Positions 45,737 to 56,663 are shown, numbered from the stretch's first letter. The stretch: 64,000 nt of DNA from Gallaecimonas kandeliae (GCF_030450055.1 NZ_CP118480.1:1019415-1083414), one strand, 5' to 3'. A program made the numbers and translations. Notes: a model not told the origin generated them from the letters alone.

Positions 45737-46567
45737 TCAGGGGATGTTGACCCCAGTCTGCCCTTGAGGTTCCACATAAACTTTGAAAGGCCTACCGACA
45801 CCCTGGCGTTTGAGGGCCTCGATCAGCGCCTCTGCCTTGAGTTCATCGGCCGCCGGGCCCAGCTGCACCTTGTAGAGGCCCTGCTCCTGGACCACCTGGT
45901 AGCCGCTGCCGACCAGGGCCGCCAAGCGTTTGCCGGCGGCGTCGGCCCGGCCCGGGTCGCTGCTGGCAGCCACCTGCACGAAGATGGGGTTTTGGGCCTT
46001 GATGGGGGCCAGCACCGTTTCCTTCTGGGGCGGCGTTACTACTTCCAGGCGCACATGGGCCGTGCCCTTCTTGAGCATATCCAGCTTATAGGCGGCGGCG
46101 TAGGAGAGGTCGATGATGCGCCCTTCATGGAAGGGGCCGCGGTCGTTGACCCGCACCACCACCTGGCGGCCGTTGTCCAGGTTGGTGACCCGCACGAAGC
46201 TCGGCAGCGGCAGCCGCTTGTGGGCGCCGCTCATGGCGTACATGTCGTAGATCTCGCCGTTGGAGGTCTTGTAGCCGTGGAACTTGGTGCCGTACCAGGA
46301 GGCGTAGCCTTCCTGCACGAAGCCCTTGGGCTCCTTGATCACCCGGTAGAACTGGCCGCCCAGCTCGTAGTCGCGGTTGCCGGCGCGGGAATAGGGTTCG
46401 TCGGTGACGGTGGCGTCCTGCACATGGTCAAGGCGCGGCACGTCCACCGGGTAGGCGTCCTCTTGCTGGGCGTAGCGCCCCTGCTGGCCGGGGGCCTCAC
46501 CCCGCTGGGGGCCGGCGCAGCCCGCCAGCCACAGCAGTGGCAACCAGCAGAGCCATTTAGCCTGCAT
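45737..46567 (-). CDS. rlpA: Septal-ring lytic transglycosylase RlpA
   Basis: The 276-residue outer-membrane lipoprotein has lipobox LLWLAGC (Cys17). A double-psi beta-barrel domain spans about 85-175, with QEGYASWYGTKFHG, the conserved His, and VRVNDRGPFHEGRIIDLS. A C-terminal SPOR domain (about 195-270) binds denuded glycan at the septum. Homologues cleave naked glycan strands. It overlaps mltB by 11 bases. Confidence 0.94.
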   Translation of the reverse strand: MQAKWLCWLPLLWLAGCAGPQRGEAPGQQGRYAQQEDAYPVDVPRLDHVQDATVTDEPYSRAGNRDYELGGQFYRVIKEPKGFVQEGYASWYGTKFHGYKTSNGEIYDMYAMSGAHKRLPLPSFVRVTNLDNGRQVVVRVNDRGPFHEGRIIDLSYAAAYKLDMLKKGTAHVRLEVVTPPQKETVLAPIKAQNPIFVQVAASSDPGRADAAGKRLAALVGSGYQVVQEQGLYKVQLGPAADELKAEALIEALKRQGVGRPFKVYVEPQGQTGVNIP

Positions 46568-47495
46568 GGGCCTGCTCCAGCTGCTGGGCCAGGGTCCAGA
46601 CGGCCCTGGCGTAGAGGGGAGAGCGGTTGTAGCGGGTGATCACGTAAAAGTTGTGAAAGCCCAGCTGATAGTCGGTGCCGTCCTTGAGTGCGAAGGCGAA
46701 CAGCTTGGCCGGGGTGTCGCCGCCCAGTTCCTTGCCGGCTTCCACGCCTTGGGCCTTGAGGGCCGCGACAGTGCTGTCGATCTCCAGGCCGTCGGTCAGA
46801 GGGGCCTGGCCTTTGATGTCGGCCTTGGCCAGCACCGGCTCGCCCAGGCGCCAGCCGTGCTCGTGGAAATAGTTGGCCACCGAGCCGATGGCGTCTTCGC
46901 TCGAGAAGAGATCGCGCTTGCCGTCACCGTTGAAATCCACGGCAAAGTGCTGGTAGCTCGACGGAATGAACTGGCCCTGGCCCATGGCGCCGGCATAGCT
47001 GCCGAGCGGGCTCTGCTGCCAGCCCTGTTCCTTGGCCAGCTTCAGGTACTGGCCCAGTTCCTTGAAGAAGAAATCCTGCCTGGGCTCGTAGAAGAAGCCC
47101 AGGGTATAGAGGGCGTCCCGCACCGGGTAGACCCCCTGGTGCTGGCCGTAGTAGGTCTCGACCCCGAGGATGGCGACGATGACCGACGCAGGCACCTGGT
47201 ATTGGGCCTGGGCCTTGGCCAGGACCGCCTCGTGCTCATGCCAGAAGGCCAGGCCCTTTGCCAGGCGCTCCGGGGTGATGAAGATGGGCCTGTACTGGTA
47301 CCAGGGCTTGGCTTCCCAGGGGGTGGCGATGGCGTCGAGGATCTTCTGGTTTTTCTCGGCACCGGCCAAGGCGCTCTGCACCTCGGCGGGGCTCAGGCCA
47401 GAAAGGTCCGCCAGGGCCTTGGCCTTGTCGGCGGGGATCTCGGCCCAAACCGGCAGCGCCAGCACCGCCAGCAGTGCCCATTTCCATCTTGCCAT
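46557..47495 (-). CDS. mltB: Lytic murein transglycosylase B
   Basis: The 312-residue periplasmic enzyme cleaves glycan strands to form 1,6-anhydromuramic ends. The N-terminus is a plain signal peptide (WALLAVLALPVWAE) without a lipobox Cys, so this form is soluble and not membrane-anchored like E. coli MltB. The catalytic Glu lies in ILGVETYYG. The GAMGQGQFIPSSYQ and DFNGDGKRDL segments are typical. It lies between rodA and rlpA, as in many gammaproteobacteria. Confidence 0.95.
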   Translation of the reverse strand: MARWKWALLAVLALPVWAEIPADKAKALADLSGLSPAEVQSALAGAEKNQKILDAIATPWEAKPWYQYRPIFITPERLAKGLAFWHEHEAVLAKAQAQYQVPASVIVAILGVETYYGQHQGVYPVRDALYTLGFFYEPRQDFFFKELGQYLKLAKEQGWQQSPLGSYAGAMGQGQFIPSSYQHFAVDFNGDGKRDLFSSEDAIGSVANYFHEHGWRLGEPVLAKADIKGQAPLTDGLEIDSTVAALKAQGVEAGKELGGDTPAKLFAFALKDGTDYQLGFHNFYVITRYNRSPLYARAVWTLAQQLEQAHAG

Positions 47496-47505
47496 CCTTT
47501 CTTCC

Positions 47506-48603
47506 TTAGCTGTGCAGCAGGCGTTTATGGGTATGGATCGCCATCAGGATGCCAAAGCCGGCCATCAGCGTCACCATGGAGGTGCCGCCATAGGAGACCA
47601 GGGGCAGGGGAACCCCCACCACCGGCAACATGCCGGACACCATGCCGATGTTGACGAACACATAGACGAAGAAGGTCAGGATAATGGCGCCACCTAACAG
47701 CCGGCTGAACGCCGTCTGGGCCTGGGAGGCGATGTAGAGGCCGCGGGTGATGATGGCCAGATAGAGCAGCAACAGGCAGAGCACCCCCACCAGGCCGAAC
47801 TCTTCGCTCAGTACGGCGAAGATGAAGTCGGTGTGGCGCTCGGGCAGGAATTCCAGCTGGGACTGGGTGCCGTGCAGCCAGCCTTTGCCCCAGAGGCCGC
47901 CCGAGCCTATGGCGATCTTGGACTGGATGATGTGGTAACCGCTGCCCAGGGGGTCGGACTCGGGGTTCAAGAAGGTCAGCACCCGCTGGCGCTGGTAGTC
48001 GCGCATCAGGAAGAACCAGAGGATCGGCAGGAAGGCGCTGACGGCGCCGACGGCCGCCGCCACCAGGCGCCAGCTCATGCCGGACAGGAACAGTACGAAG
48101 ACCCCTGAGGCGGCGATGAGGATGGCGGTGCCCAAGTCAGGCTGCTTGGCGATGAGCAAGGTCGGCACTATCACCAGCATGAAGCCTTTGACCAACTGCA
48201 GCAGGGTCGGCGGCAGGGGATGGCGGGAGATGTAGTAGGCCACCATCATCGGCACCGCCAGTTTCATCAGCTCCGACGGCTGGAAGCGCATGAAGCCGAG
48301 ATCCAGCCAGCGCTGGGCGCCCTTGCCGATGTCACCCACCACCAATACCGCCACCAGCAGCAGGGTGCCCACCGAGAACAGCGGCAACGACCAGCGCTTG
48401 TAGACGTCGGGGGGGATCTGGGCCAGCACGGCCGTCACCCCCAGGGCCAGGAAGAGGCGCACCAGCTGGCGTTCCATCATGGCCATGTTCTGGCCTGAGG
48501 CGGAATAGACCACCACCAGGCTGACCCCCATCAGGCACAACACGAACAGCAGCAGCCAGCCGTCGATGTGCAACTTGTTGAGCAGGCTACGGTTGTCGTT
48601 CAT
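47506..48603 (-). CDS. mrdB: Peptidoglycan glycosyltransferase RodA
   Basis: RodA is the SEDS-family glycan polymerase of the elongasome and works with PBP2. The 365-residue protein has about ten membrane helices. The SEDS signatures are visible: [17 protein letters not shown], the conserved Asp in the [21 protein letters not shown] loop, and [13 protein letters not shown] placed the start at the ATG of MNDNRSLL, 6-7 bases after GAAGGTG. The GTG at 48612 lies inside that binding site. It overlaps mrdA by 17 bases. Confidence 0.95.
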   Translation of the reverse strand: MNDNRSLLNKLHIDGWLLLFVLCLMGVSLVVVYSASGQNMAMMERQLVRLFLALGVTAVLAQIPPDVYKRWSLPLFSVGTLLLVAVLVVGDIGKGAQRWLDLGFMRFQPSELMKLAVPMMVAYYISRHPLPPTLLQLVKGFMLVIVPTLLIAKQPDLGTAILIAASGVFVLFLSGMSWRLVAAAVGAVSAFLPILWFFLMRDYQRQRVLTFLNPESDPLGSGYHIIQSKIAIGSGGLWGKGWLHGTQSQLEFLPERHTDFIFAVLSEEFGLVGVLCLLLLYLAIITRGLYIASQAQTAFSRLLGGAIILTFFVYVFVNIGMVSGMLPVVGVPLPLVSYGGTSMVTLMAGFGILMAIHTHKRLLHS

Positions 48604-50464
48604 TGGCGGCACCTTCGTCGATCAGGTAGTAATCCATCATCTGGCGGGCCAGGGGGGCCGCTATTGAGCCGCCGCCGCCGATGATGTTCTCCAGGGCCAC
48701 TGTCACCACTATCTTGGGGGCCTCGAAGGGGGCATAGCCGATGTACATGGCGTTGTCCCTGTGGCGCTCAGCGACCTTGTGGGCGTCGTAACGCTCGTCC
48801 TGGGCTATGTTCACCACCTGGGCCGTACCCGTCTTGCCGGCGGCGCTGTACAGGGCGCCTTCGAAGGCCTTGTGGCCTGAGCCCGTGGGGTGGGCCACCA
48901 CCCTGTGCATGGCGTTTTCCACTTCCTGCCAGTGCAGTGGGCTGGCCACCACGGCGGGCTTGTCCTCGGGGGGCAGGGCCAGGGTGCCGCTCTTGGAGCC
49001 GGTGGCCCTCAGGATGCGCGGCGTATGGTAGGTGCCGGCGTTGGCCATGATGGTGGTGGCGGTGGCCAGCTGCACCGGTGTCACTGTCCAGTAGCTCTGG
49101 CCTATGCCGATGGGAATGGTGTCGCCGGTATACCAGGGCTGGCGGAAGCGGCGCTCCTTCCATCTGGGGGAGGGCATGACGCCGCTGCTTTCCTCGTGGA
49201 TGTCGATGCCCGAGAACTGGCCGAAGCCGAACAGGCTCATCCAGTCGTGGATCTTGTCGATGCCCAGATCCACGGCCAGGGTGTAGAAATAGGTGTCGCA
49301 GGACTCGGCGATGGCCCGCTTGAGGTCAACCCAGCCGTGGCCCCAGCGTTTCCAGTCCCGCCACTTGTGTTCCAGGCCAGGCAGCTGGAAGTAGCCCGGG
49401 TCCCAGACCTTGGTGGCCGGGGTGATCTTGTCTTCCTCCAGGCCCACCAGGGCCAGGAAGGGTTTGACGGTGGAGGCCGGCGGGTAGCGGCCCTGGGTGG
49501 CGCGGTTGATCAGCGGCCTGTCCGGGGAATGCAGCAGCTTGTTGTATTCCTTGCTGGAGATCCCCTTGACGAAGAGGTTGGGGTCGTAGGAAGGGGCGCT
49601 GGCCATGGCCAGCACGCCGCCGTCGTTGGGATCTATGGCGACGATGGCGCCGCGGCGGCCTTCCAGCAGCTGCTGGGCCTTGAGCTGGAGGTTCAAGTCG
49701 ATGTTGAGGGTGAGATCCTTGCCCGGCACCGGCGGTTCGAAACGCAGGGTACGCACGGCCCGGCCGCGGTTGTTGACCTCCACCTCCATGTAGCCCACCT
49801 GGCCGTGCAGGGTATCCTCGTAATAGCGCTCCACGCCCAGCTTGCCTATCTCATGGGTGGCGGCGTAGTTGGAGAGCTGGTCCTTTTCGGCAAGATCCTG
49901 GAGATCCTTGTCGTTGATCCGCGACACATAGCCCAACACGTGGGTGAGGGCGTCACCGTAGGGGTAGTAGCGCTTGAGGCGGGCCTCGACGGAAAAGCCG
50001 GGGAAGCGGTATTGGTTGACCGAGAACAGCGCCACCTGCTGCTCGCTCATCTCCTCCAGCAGCGGCACCTTCTTGAAGCGGCGCACCCCTTTGAGGGACT
50101 CGCGAAAATCGGCCAGGGTGTCGTCGTCTATGCCCAGCAGCGCCTTGAGGTCGGCCAGGGGCTGGTCCCAGGATTTGACCTGCTCGGGCACCACTTCCAG
50201 GGAGAAGACGGGCCTGTTCTCGGCCAGCACCACGCCGTTGCGGTCGTAGATGATGCCGCGGTTGGGGGCCACAGGCACCAGCTTGATGCGGTTGTCGTTG
50301 GAACGGACCTGGTAGTTCTGGTACTCCACCACTTGCAGGTGGTAGAGGTTGGCCACCAGGCCGCCGAAACAGAGCAGCACCACCAGCAGGCAGAACAGGG
50401 CACGGCGCCAGAACAGGGACGCTTCAAAGCCGTGGTCGCGGATCTGTACCTTCTGGCGGGCCAT
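48587..50464 (-). CDS. mrdA: Penicillin-binding protein 2 (elongation transpeptidase)
   Basis: PBP2 cross-links new peptidoglycan during lateral growth. It is 625 residues, with one N-terminal membrane helix (about 23-42), a pedestal domain, and a transpeptidase domain. The nucleophile is Ser331 in STVK. An SCD-type motif lies in AESCDTYF, and KTGTAQ comes late. It follows rlmH by one base and overlaps mrdB, in the order used by E. coli. Confidence 0.96.
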   Translation of the reverse strand: MARQKVQIRDHGFEASLFWRRALFCLLVVLLCFGGLVANLYHLQVVEYQNYQVRSNDNRIKLVPVAPNRGIIYDRNGVVLAENRPVFSLEVVPEQVKSWDQPLADLKALLGIDDDTLADFRESLKGVRRFKKVPLLEEMSEQQVALFSVNQYRFPGFSVEARLKRYYPYGDALTHVLGYVSRINDKDLQDLAEKDQLSNYAATHEIGKLGVERYYEDTLHGQVGYMEVEVNNRGRAVRTLRFEPPVPGKDLTLNIDLNLQLKAQQLLEGRRGAIVAIDPNDGGVLAMASAPSYDPNLFVKGISSKEYNKLLHSPDRPLINRATQGRYPPASTVKPFLALVGLEEDKITPATKVWDPGYFQLPGLEHKWRDWKRWGHGWVDLKRAIAESCDTYFYTLAVDLGIDKIHDWMSLFGFGQFSGIDIHEESSGVMPSPRWKERRFRQPWYTGDTIPIGIGQSYWTVTPVQLATATTIMANAGTYHTPRILRATGSKSGTLALPPEDKPAVVASPLHWQEVENAMHRVVAHPTGSGHKAFEGALYSAAGKTGTAQVVNIAQDERYDAHKVAERHRDNAMYIGYAPFEAPKIVVTVALENIIGGGGSIAAPLARQMMDYYLIDEGAANERQP

Positions 50465-50465
50465 G

Positions 50466-50933
50466 CTACTCCCTGTGGTAGGGGTGGTTGTTGTTGAGGC
50501 TCCAGGCCCGGTAGAGGGCCTCGGCCATCACCACCCGCACCAGGGGATGGGGCAGGGTGAGCCTGGACAGGGACCAGGACTGCTCGGCCGCCGCCTTGAC
50601 GGCCGGGGCCAGGCCTTCCGGGCCCCCGACCATGATGGCGACATCACGGCCGTCCTGCTGCCAGCGGGTCCATTGCTCGGCGAGCTGGTGGGTGTCCCAG
50701 GGCTTGCCAGGAATATCCAGGGTGAGGATGCAACAGCCCTGGGCCTGGGCCAACATCAGTTCCCCTTCCTTGTCCAGGATGCGGGGGATGTCGGCGTTCT
50801 TGCCGCGCTTGCCGGCCGGGATCTCGATGAGCTCCAGGGGACAGTCACGGGGAAAGCGGCGTTGGTACTCGGTAAAGCCTTCGGTCACCCAGGCGGGCAT
50901 CTTCTGACCGACGGCGATCAACTTGAGCTTCAT
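50466..50933 (-). CDS. rlmH: 23S rRNA (pseudouridine1915-N3)-methyltransferase RlmH
   Basis: RlmH methylates pseudouridine 1915 on assembled 70S ribosomes. The 155-residue SPOUT protein has the knotted SAM-binding motifs [11 protein letters not shown] and [23 protein letters not shown] near the C-terminus. It overlaps rsfS by one base. Confidence 0.96.
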   Translation of the reverse strand: MKLKLIAVGQKMPAWVTEGFTEYQRRFPRDCPLELIEIPAGKRGKNADIPRILDKEGELMLAQAQGCCILTLDIPGKPWDTHQLAEQWTRWQQDGRDVAIMVGGPEGLAPAVKAAAEQSWSLSRLTLPHPLVRVVMAEALYRAWSLNNNHPYHRE

Positions 50934-51250
50934 CAGCTCCAGAGTTTTTCCAGTTGGTAGAAATCGCGGGTCTGTTCCTGCATCACGTGCAGTACCACGT
51001 CACCCAGGTCAACCAGCACCCATTCGCCGCCCGCCTTGCCTTCGATGCCGAGCGGCTGGAGGCCGGCATGCTTGGCTTCGGTGACGACGTTCTCGGCGAT
51101 GGCGTTGACGTGGGTACGGGAGGTGCCGGAGCAGACCACCAAAAATTCAGTGACGGATGACTTGCCGCGCACATCAAGGGCCTTGATATCCACGGCTTTC
51201 AGGTCGTCAGCCTTGTCGACAACAAAATCTTTCAGTTGTTCGCCGTTCAT
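50933..51250 (-). CDS. rsfS: Ribosomal silencing factor RsfS
   Basis: RsfS binds protein L14 on the 50S subunit and blocks subunit joining in poor nutrient conditions. The 105-residue length and the conserved [24 protein letters not shown] and [17 protein letters not shown] segments are clear. It lies between nadD and rlmH, the usual neighbourhood. Confidence 0.96.
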   Translation of the reverse strand: MNGEQLKDFVVDKADDLKAVDIKALDVRGKSSVTEFLVVCSGTSRTHVNAIAENVVTEAKHAGLQPLGIEGKAGGEWVLVDLGDVVLHVMQEQTRDFYQLEKLWS

Positions 51251-51286
51251 GTCTTTACCTGCAAAAAATCGGAAGGCGGGAGTTTA

Positions 51287-51919
51287 TCACGAAGCGGCGG
51301 GCGTTCGGTACAGGCCTTGGGCCTCAATGTATTGGGCCACGGCCTGGGGGACCAGGAAATCCAGGCGCTGGCCCTGGGCTATCCTGGCGCGGATGTCGGT
51401 GGCGGAGATGGCCAGCTCTGTGGTGGTCAGGGCCCGGATGGCGCCGGGGCCCGTCACAGGCCCCTCGCCGAGGCAGCTGGCCAGGCGGGTGTCGAGGGCC
51501 AGGGGGTCCAGCAGGTGGCCGGGGCGGCAGCACACGGCCAGGGAGGCCAGTTCCAAAATCCGCTGCCAGCGGTGCCAACTGGTGAAGGACAGCAGGCTGT
51601 CCATGCCCATCACGAACAGCAGCGGCCGGCCCGGATGCTCGCCGGCAAAGGCCTCCAGGGTGTCCACCGTATAGGAATGGCCGGCGCGCCTGAGCTCGAT
51701 GTCGTCGACCTTGAGCCCCGGCACCCCTTCCACCGCCAGCCGTGCCATGGCCAGACGCTGGCCGGCGTCGGCCAGGGGCTGGGCGCGGTGGGGCGGCGCC
51801 TTGTTGGGCAGCAGGCTGAGGCTTTCGAGGCCGAAGGCCTCCAGCACTTCCACGGCCAGGCGCAGATGGCCGTTATGTATGGGATCGAAAGTCCCGCCAA
51901 ACAAACCCAAGGGCTTCAT
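51287..51919 (-). CDS. nadD: Nicotinate-mononucleotide adenylyltransferase NadD
   Basis: NadD adenylates nicotinic acid mononucleotide in NAD synthesis. The 210-residue protein starts MKPLGLFGGTFDPIHNGHL, with the nucleotidyltransferase GxFxPxHxGH motif. The second motif lies in ELAISATDIRARI. The ATG at 51919 is chosen because the family motif begins 8 residues later. The much longer open frame upstream lies inside holA. It overlaps the holA stop by 4 bases. Confidence 0.96.
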   Translation of the reverse strand: MKPLGLFGGTFDPIHNGHLRLAVEVLEAFGLESLSLLPNKAPPHRAQPLADAGQRLAMARLAVEGVPGLKVDDIELRRAGHSYTVDTLEAFAGEHPGRPLLFVMGMDSLLSFTSWHRWQRILELASLAVCCRPGHLLDPLALDTRLASCLGEGPVTGPGAIRALTTTELAISATDIRARIAQGQRLDFLVPQAVAQYIEAQGLYRTPAAS

Positions 51920-52944
51920 GGCGCCAGCTCCGGGCGTATCACCGGCAGTGGCGGCCGTCGGCCGGGGAAGAAGGCGAGGGTCAGATCCTTGAGGCCCTGC
52001 TCGACGCTGCTGCCGTCCTGAGTCTTGAAGTGTTGATCCAGCCAGGCCAGGTGCCGGCCTATCTGGCGGAGCCGGCCGGCGGAGAGGCGTTTGAGGGCGG
52101 CAAGATAGAGGCCCTTGCGCTGGGGCGGCATACGCCTCTTGCCAAGCTCGGCCTGGACATTGCCGCTGGTGGAAAGTGAAAGCAGGCTGTCCAGCTCGCG
52201 GCCCAAAGCCCAGAGCAGCAGCGGCGGCTCCGTGCCTTCCTCCATCACCCTTGCCAGCACCCGCAGCGCCTTGGCCGGATCCTCGCCCAAGAGGGCGTCC
52301 GTCCACTGGAAGAGGTCGAAGCGGGCATGGTCCAGCACCGCCAGGGCCACGTCCTCTTCGCTCAGGGGGCCGGGGGGGTGCAGCAGGCCGAGCTTTTCCA
52401 CTTCCTGGGCGGCGGCCAGCAGGTTGCCTTCGGTGAAATGGGCCAGGGCCTGGATAGCGCCCGGGGTCGGCTTGAAGCCGGCGTCCTGAAGCTTACGGGC
52501 CAGCCAGCCGGGGAATTCCCGGTCGCCAAGGGGGTAGAGGGGCAGGTAGAGGCCCTGCTCGCTCATGGTCTTGAACCAGGGGGCGTTGCTGACGCCTTTC
52601 TCGGCACGGGGGCCGCGAATGACCAGCAACACATCGGGATTGGGATGCTGGGTGAGCTCCAGCAGCAGTTGTTTACCGGCCTCGTCTGGCTTCTGGGCCA
52701 GGTTCAGCTCGATAAGGCGCCGGGAGGCGAAGAGGGAGAGGCTCTGGTATTCGGCCCTGAGCAGGCTCCAGTCGAAGCCGCCGTCATTGCTGAAACTGAG
52801 CCTTTCCTCGCTGCCCCAGCGGCGGGCATGGCCCCGGACCTTGTCCAGGGCCTCTTCCACCAGGAAGGCGTCGTCCCCGAACACCAGCACCCAGGAGGGC
52901 TGGCGCTTGAGGGCTTCACCGAGCTGGGGGCCGCGGATCTGCAT
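51916..52944 (-). CDS. holA: DNA polymerase III subunit delta
   Basis: HolA is the clamp-opening wrench of the DNA polymerase III clamp loader. The 342-residue protein starts MQIRGPQLGEAL, followed by the strand VLVFGDDAFLVEEALD typical of the family. The AAA-like and C-terminal helical collar domains follow (FQWTDALLGEDPAKALRVL). The start at 52944 shares one base with the lptE stop. An open frame to 53118 would run into lptE and is not favoured. Confidence 0.94.
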   Translation of the reverse strand: MQIRGPQLGEALKRQPSWVLVFGDDAFLVEEALDKVRGHARRWGSEERLSFSNDGGFDWSLLRAEYQSLSLFASRRLIELNLAQKPDEAGKQLLLELTQHPNPDVLLVIRGPRAEKGVSNAPWFKTMSEQGLYLPLYPLGDREFPGWLARKLQDAGFKPTPGAIQALAHFTEGNLLAAAQEVEKLGLLHPPGPLSEEDVALAVLDHARFDLFQWTDALLGEDPAKALRVLARVMEEGTEPPLLLWALGRELDSLLSLSTSGNVQAELGKRRMPPQRKGLYLAALKRLSAGRLRQIGRHLAWLDQHFKTQDGSSVEQGLKDLTLAFFPGRRPPLPVIRPELAP

Positions 52945-53399
52945 CAGTCCAGGGCCAGTTGCCGGACCAGGCGGTCCGCCGCTTCCTTGCGCATCTCCTC
53001 CAGCAGCAGGTCCCGCTCCCTGTCCTTGGCCAGGGTGCGGGCCGGGTCGTCCTGGTAGTCGCGGCGCACTTCGATGACGTGCACCTGCGGCTCCTGGCCT
53101 TCCCGGATCAGCTGCCATTTCAGGCTGTAGACCAGCTCGTATTCCGCCACCTGGCCTGTGCTGAACAGGCTCAGGGTCTGGCGGTCCAGGTTGTCGCTGA
53201 GGATATGCACCTCGGGACCCTGGCCCAGGGCCACGCCGCTGCCGGCCAGGCTCTGGGACACCAGCGTGGTGATGCGGGCATACTGGTCGAAGCTGGTGAG
53301 GGTCACCTGCCGGTAGGCGGCGGGCATCTCGTAGCTGCCCTTGAGGTGAAAACCACAGCCGCTTGCCAGCAATGTCAGCGAGAGGAGGAGCCAGCGCAT
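52944..53399 (-). CDS. lptE: LPS-assembly lipoprotein LptE
   Basis: LptE plugs the LptD barrel and helps place lipopolysaccharide in the outer leaflet. The 151-residue precursor has the signal LLLSLTLLASGC, lipidated at Cys15, and the family start GFHLKGSYEMP. Two strands and helices of the LptE fold follow. It stands between leuS and holA, as in E. coli. Confidence 0.94.
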   Translation of the reverse strand: MRWLLLSLTLLASGCGFHLKGSYEMPAAYRQVTLTSFDQYARITTLVSQSLAGSGVALGQGPEVHILSDNLDRQTLSLFSTGQVAEYELVYSLKWQLIREGQEPQVHVIEVRRDYQDDPARTLAKDRERDLLLEEMRKEAADRLVRQLALD

Positions 53400-53408
53400 A
53401 GGTTGTCC

Positions 53409-55991
53409 TTAGTTGGCGACGATGTTGACCAGTTTACCCGGCACTATGATGACCTTGCGCACAGTGACGCCGTCCAGGAAGCGCTTGACGTTGTCGTCCT
53501 GCATGGCCAGGGCTTCCAGTTCGTCCTTGCCGATACCGGCCGGAACCGTCACCTTGCCACGCACCTTGCCGTTGACCTGCAGCACCACCAGTTTCTCGTC
53601 TTCCACCAGGGCGGCCTCGTCGGCAGCGGGGAAGGGGGCGTTCACTATCTCGCCTTCGCCGCCCAGGGCCTGGTAAAGGGCCGTGGTGACGTGGGGGATG
53701 ATGGGGTGCAGCAGCAAGGTGACGCTCATCAGGGCTTCTTGCAGCAGGGCGCGGTCCTGTTCGGAGTCCTGGGGTGCACGGGCCAGCCTGTTCAAGAGTT
53801 CCATCACGGCGGCGATGGCGGTGTTGAAGGTCTGGCGGCGGCCCAGATCGTCGCCCACCTTGGCGATGGTCTTGTGCAGCTCGCGGCGCAGGGCCTTCTG
53901 GTCGTTGTTGAGGGCGGCCAGATCCAGGGCGGCAACAGGGCCCTTGGCCTGGTGTTCGAAGGCCAGTTTCCAGAGGCGCTTGATGAAGCGGTTGGCCCCT
54001 TCGACGCCGGACTCGATCCACTCCAGGGTCAGCTCCGGCGGCGCGGCGAACATCATGAACAGGCGCACGGTATCGGCGCCGTAACGCTCCACCATCACCT
54101 GGGGGTCGATGCCGTTGTTCTTGGACTTGGACATCTTGGACATGCCGTCGTAGACCAGCTCACGGCCGTCCTGGTCGAAGGCCTTGGTGATGCGGCCCTT
54201 GTCGTCGCGCTCCACTGTCACGTCCAGGGGGGAGATCCAGTCGCGGCCACCCTTTTCGTTGACGTGGTAGAAGCCGTCGGCCAGCACCATGCCCTGGCAG
54301 AGCAGGCGCTTGAAGGGCTCGTCGGAATCGACCAGGCCTTCGTCACGGAGCAGCTTGTGGAAGAAGCGCGAATAGAGCAGGTGCATCACGGCGTGCTCTA
54401 TGCCGCCCACGTACTGGTCTACCGGCAGCCAGTAGTTGGCCTTGGCCGGGTCGAGCATGGCGTCGGTGGTGTTGGCGCTGGCATAACGGGCGTAGTACCA
54501 GCTGGACTCCATGAAGGTGTCGAAGGTGTCGGTCTCGTGCTCGGCAGGCGCGCCATTATAGGTGGTCTTGCGCCACTGGGGGTCGGCCTTGATGGGGCTG
54601 GTGATGCCGTCCATCACCACGTCTTCGGGCAGCAACACCGGCAGTCTGTCTTCGGGTACAGGCACAGTGGTGCCGTCTTCGAGGGTCAGCATGGGGATGG
54701 GGGCGCCCCAGTAGCGCTGGCGGGACACGCCCCAGTCGCGCAGGCGGTAGTTGACCTTGCGCTGGCCGTGGCCCAGGGCCACCAGCTTGTCGGCGATGGC
54801 GTTGAAGGCGGCCTCGAAGGCCAGGCCGTCGAACTCGCCGGAGTTGACCAGCACGCCGCTCTTCTCGGTGAAGGCGGCCTCACTGATGTCCCAGTCGCCT
54901 TCGACCGGCTTGATGACCTGCTTGATGTCCAGATCGTACTTGCTGGCAAATTCGTGATCGCGCTGGTCATGGCCGGGGACGGCCATGACGGCGCCGGTGC
55001 CGTAATCCATCAGCACGAAGTTGGCGACCCATACCGGGACTTCGGCGCCGGTCAGGGGATGGATGGCCTTGAGGCCGGTGTCCATGCCCTTCTTCTCCAT
55101 GGTGGCCATCTCGGCCTCGGCGACCTTGGTGTTTTTGCATTCGTCGATGAATTCGGCCAGCTCGGGGAAGCCCTTGGCGGCCTGTTCGGCCAGGGGGTGG
55201 CCGGCGGCGATGCCCACATAGGTGACGCCCATCAGGGTGTCGGGGCGCGTGGTGTAGACGTCCAGCTTGGCGGCCTGGCCCTTGATGTCGAAGCTCAGCT
55301 CGACCCCTTCGGAGCGGCCGATCCAGTGGCTCTGCATGGACTTGACGGTCTCGGGCCAACCTTCGAGCTTCTCAAGATCATTGAGCAGCTCTTCGGCGTA
55401 GTCGGTGATCTTCACGAACCACTGGGGGATCTGCTTCTGCTCCACCAGGGCGCCGGAACGCCAGCCGCGGCCGTCCACCACCTGTTCGTTGGCCAATACC
55501 GTCTGGTCAACCGGGTCCCAGTTGACGGTGGCCATCTTCTTGTAGACCAGGCCCTTCTCGTAAAGCTTGGTGAAGAACCACTGCTCCCAGCGGTAGTACT
55601 CGGGGCGGCAGGTGGTGACTTCACGGGTCCAGTCGTAGCCGAAGCCCAGCATCTTGAGCTGGCCCTTCATGTACTCGATGTTCTCGTAGGTCCACTTGCC
55701 CGGCGCCGTGTTGTTCTTGATGGCGGCGTTCTCGGCCGGCAGGCCGAAGGCGTCCCAGCCCATGGGCTGCAGCACGTTCTTGCCCTGCATGCGCTGGTAA
55801 CGAGCGATCACGTCCCCGAGGGTGTAGTTGCGCACATGGCCCATGTGCAGGCGGCCCGAGGGATAGGGGAACATGGAAAGGCAGTAAAACTTTTCCCTGT
55901 TGTCGTCTTCGTTGACCACGAAGGTCTGGTTGGCTTCCCAGTGGCGCTGTACCTGGGGCTCGATGGCACTGTGATCGTATTGTTCTTGCAT
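53409..55991 (-). CDS. leuS: Leucyl-tRNA synthetase
   Basis: The 860-residue class I synthetase matches the E. coli length. It has the HIGH-type motif [12 protein letters not shown] (about 49-60), a large editing insertion (CP1, about 220-415) with the threonine-rich [12 protein letters not shown] loop, and the KMSKSKNN motif (about 620). A C-terminal tRNA-binding domain completes it. It leads the leuS-lptE-holA-nadD unit on the minus strand. Confidence 0.97.
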   Translation of the reverse strand: MQEQYDHSAIEPQVQRHWEANQTFVVNEDDNREKFYCLSMFPYPSGRLHMGHVRNYTLGDVIARYQRMQGKNVLQPMGWDAFGLPAENAAIKNNTAPGKWTYENIEYMKGQLKMLGFGYDWTREVTTCRPEYYRWEQWFFTKLYEKGLVYKKMATVNWDPVDQTVLANEQVVDGRGWRSGALVEQKQIPQWFVKITDYAEELLNDLEKLEGWPETVKSMQSHWIGRSEGVELSFDIKGQAAKLDVYTTRPDTLMGVTYVGIAAGHPLAEQAAKGFPELAEFIDECKNTKVAEAEMATMEKKGMDTGLKAIHPLTGAEVPVWVANFVLMDYGTGAVMAVPGHDQRDHEFASKYDLDIKQVIKPVEGDWDISEAAFTEKSGVLVNSGEFDGLAFEAAFNAIADKLVALGHGQRKVNYRLRDWGVSRQRYWGAPIPMLTLEDGTTVPVPEDRLPVLLPEDVVMDGITSPIKADPQWRKTTYNGAPAEHETDTFDTFMESSWYYARYASANTTDAMLDPAKANYWLPVDQYVGGIEHAVMHLLYSRFFHKLLRDEGLVDSDEPFKRLLCQGMVLADGFYHVNEKGGRDWISPLDVTVERDDKGRITKAFDQDGRELVYDGMSKMSKSKNNGIDPQVMVERYGADTVRLFMMFAAPPELTLEWIESGVEGANRFIKRLWKLAFEHQAKGPVAALDLAALNNDQKALRRELHKTIAKVGDDLGRRQTFNTAIAAVMELLNRLARAPQDSEQDRALLQEALMSVTLLLHPIIPHVTTALYQALGGEGEIVNAPFPAADEAALVEDEKLVVLQVNGKVRGKVTVPAGIGKDELEALAMQDDNVKRFLDGVTVRKVIIVPGKLVNIVAN

Positions 55992-56128
55992 GACTTACCG
56001 CATGGCGAATGGGGCTGAAGATAATCGCCATAGGATACCTTGCGCAAAGCCCCCCTGCCACCCACCTTTGCCAACTTGCAAAGCGGCGCCTGAAGGCGTA
56101 TCTAGGAAGGAAATCAAGGAGTGCCGTT

Positions 56129-56581
56129 ATGACCATCAAAGGGTACCAGCGCCTGCTGGACGAACTGAAAAAACGCATCAAGGAAGGCGAGGTTGAGGCC
56201 CGCTTCGACGCCCTCTTGGAAGAAGCCAGGGAATTTCTCCACGCCGCCGGCGAGCTGACCAAGGACGAATGGGCCCTGGTGGAAGCCAAGCTCAAGGACG
56301 ATCTCAAGGCCCTGGCCGCCCAGGAAGGGGAGGTGGACCCCCGTGCCGAGGAGCTGTGGAAGCTGCTCTACGACGCCGCCGACCAGACAGCCCTTGGCTG
56401 GCAGAGCATGGTGCGGGATCTGGCCCATCCTGACGGTTACAGCAGCGACGATTACATCGGCTTCGGAGCTCTGCGCTGCGTACGCTGCGGTTTCGTGATG
56501 CACTTCTATCACCCGGGGCGCATTCCCCTCTGCCCCCAGTGCGGCAACGACCATTTCCAGCGGGAGTTGCAAGGCGCCTGA
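56129..56581 (+). CDS. ybeL: Zinc-ribbon protein of the YbeL type
   Basis: The 150-residue protein has a helical charged N-terminal region (about 1-100). A C-terminal zinc ribbon has the pairs CVRC and CPQC (about residues 116-119 and 136-139). The function is unknown. It is divergent from leuS, the same place as ybeL in E. coli. The ATG at 56129 follows AAGGAG; a frame from 56009 has no such site. Confidence 0.9.
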   Translation: MTIKGYQRLLDELKKRIKEGEVEARFDALLEEAREFLHAAGELTKDEWALVEAKLKDDLKALAAQEGEVDPRAEELWKLLYDAADQTALGWQSMVRDLAHPDGYSSDDYIGFGALRCVRCGFVMHFYHPGRIPLCPQCGNDHFQRELQGA

Positions 56582-56585
56582 CAAG

Positions 56586-56612
56586 AAAAGCCCGGGTTAT
56601 CCCGGGCTTTTT
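56586..56612 (+). terminator. Terminator after ybeL
   Basis: AAAAGCCCGGG, a TTAT loop, then CCCGGGCTTTTT lies 5 bases after the stop. Confidence 0.85.
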
Positions 56613-56639
56613 CATACTGGGTCCACATACCCCATTCGC

Positions 56640-56663
56640 AAAAGCCCCTTGCCGGGGCTTTTT
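56640..56663 (-). terminator. Terminator downstream of lnt
   Basis: AAAAGCCCC and GGGGCTTTT flank a 5-base loop, with A and T runs on the two sides. It lies directly after the lnt stop on the minus strand. Confidence 0.75.

Noticed and set aside
52945-53118. N-terminal extensions of holA (to 53118) and nadD (to 52306)
   Set aside because: Both run inside the upstream gene. The family N-termini begin at 52944 and 51919, where gene-end overlaps are short and normal.
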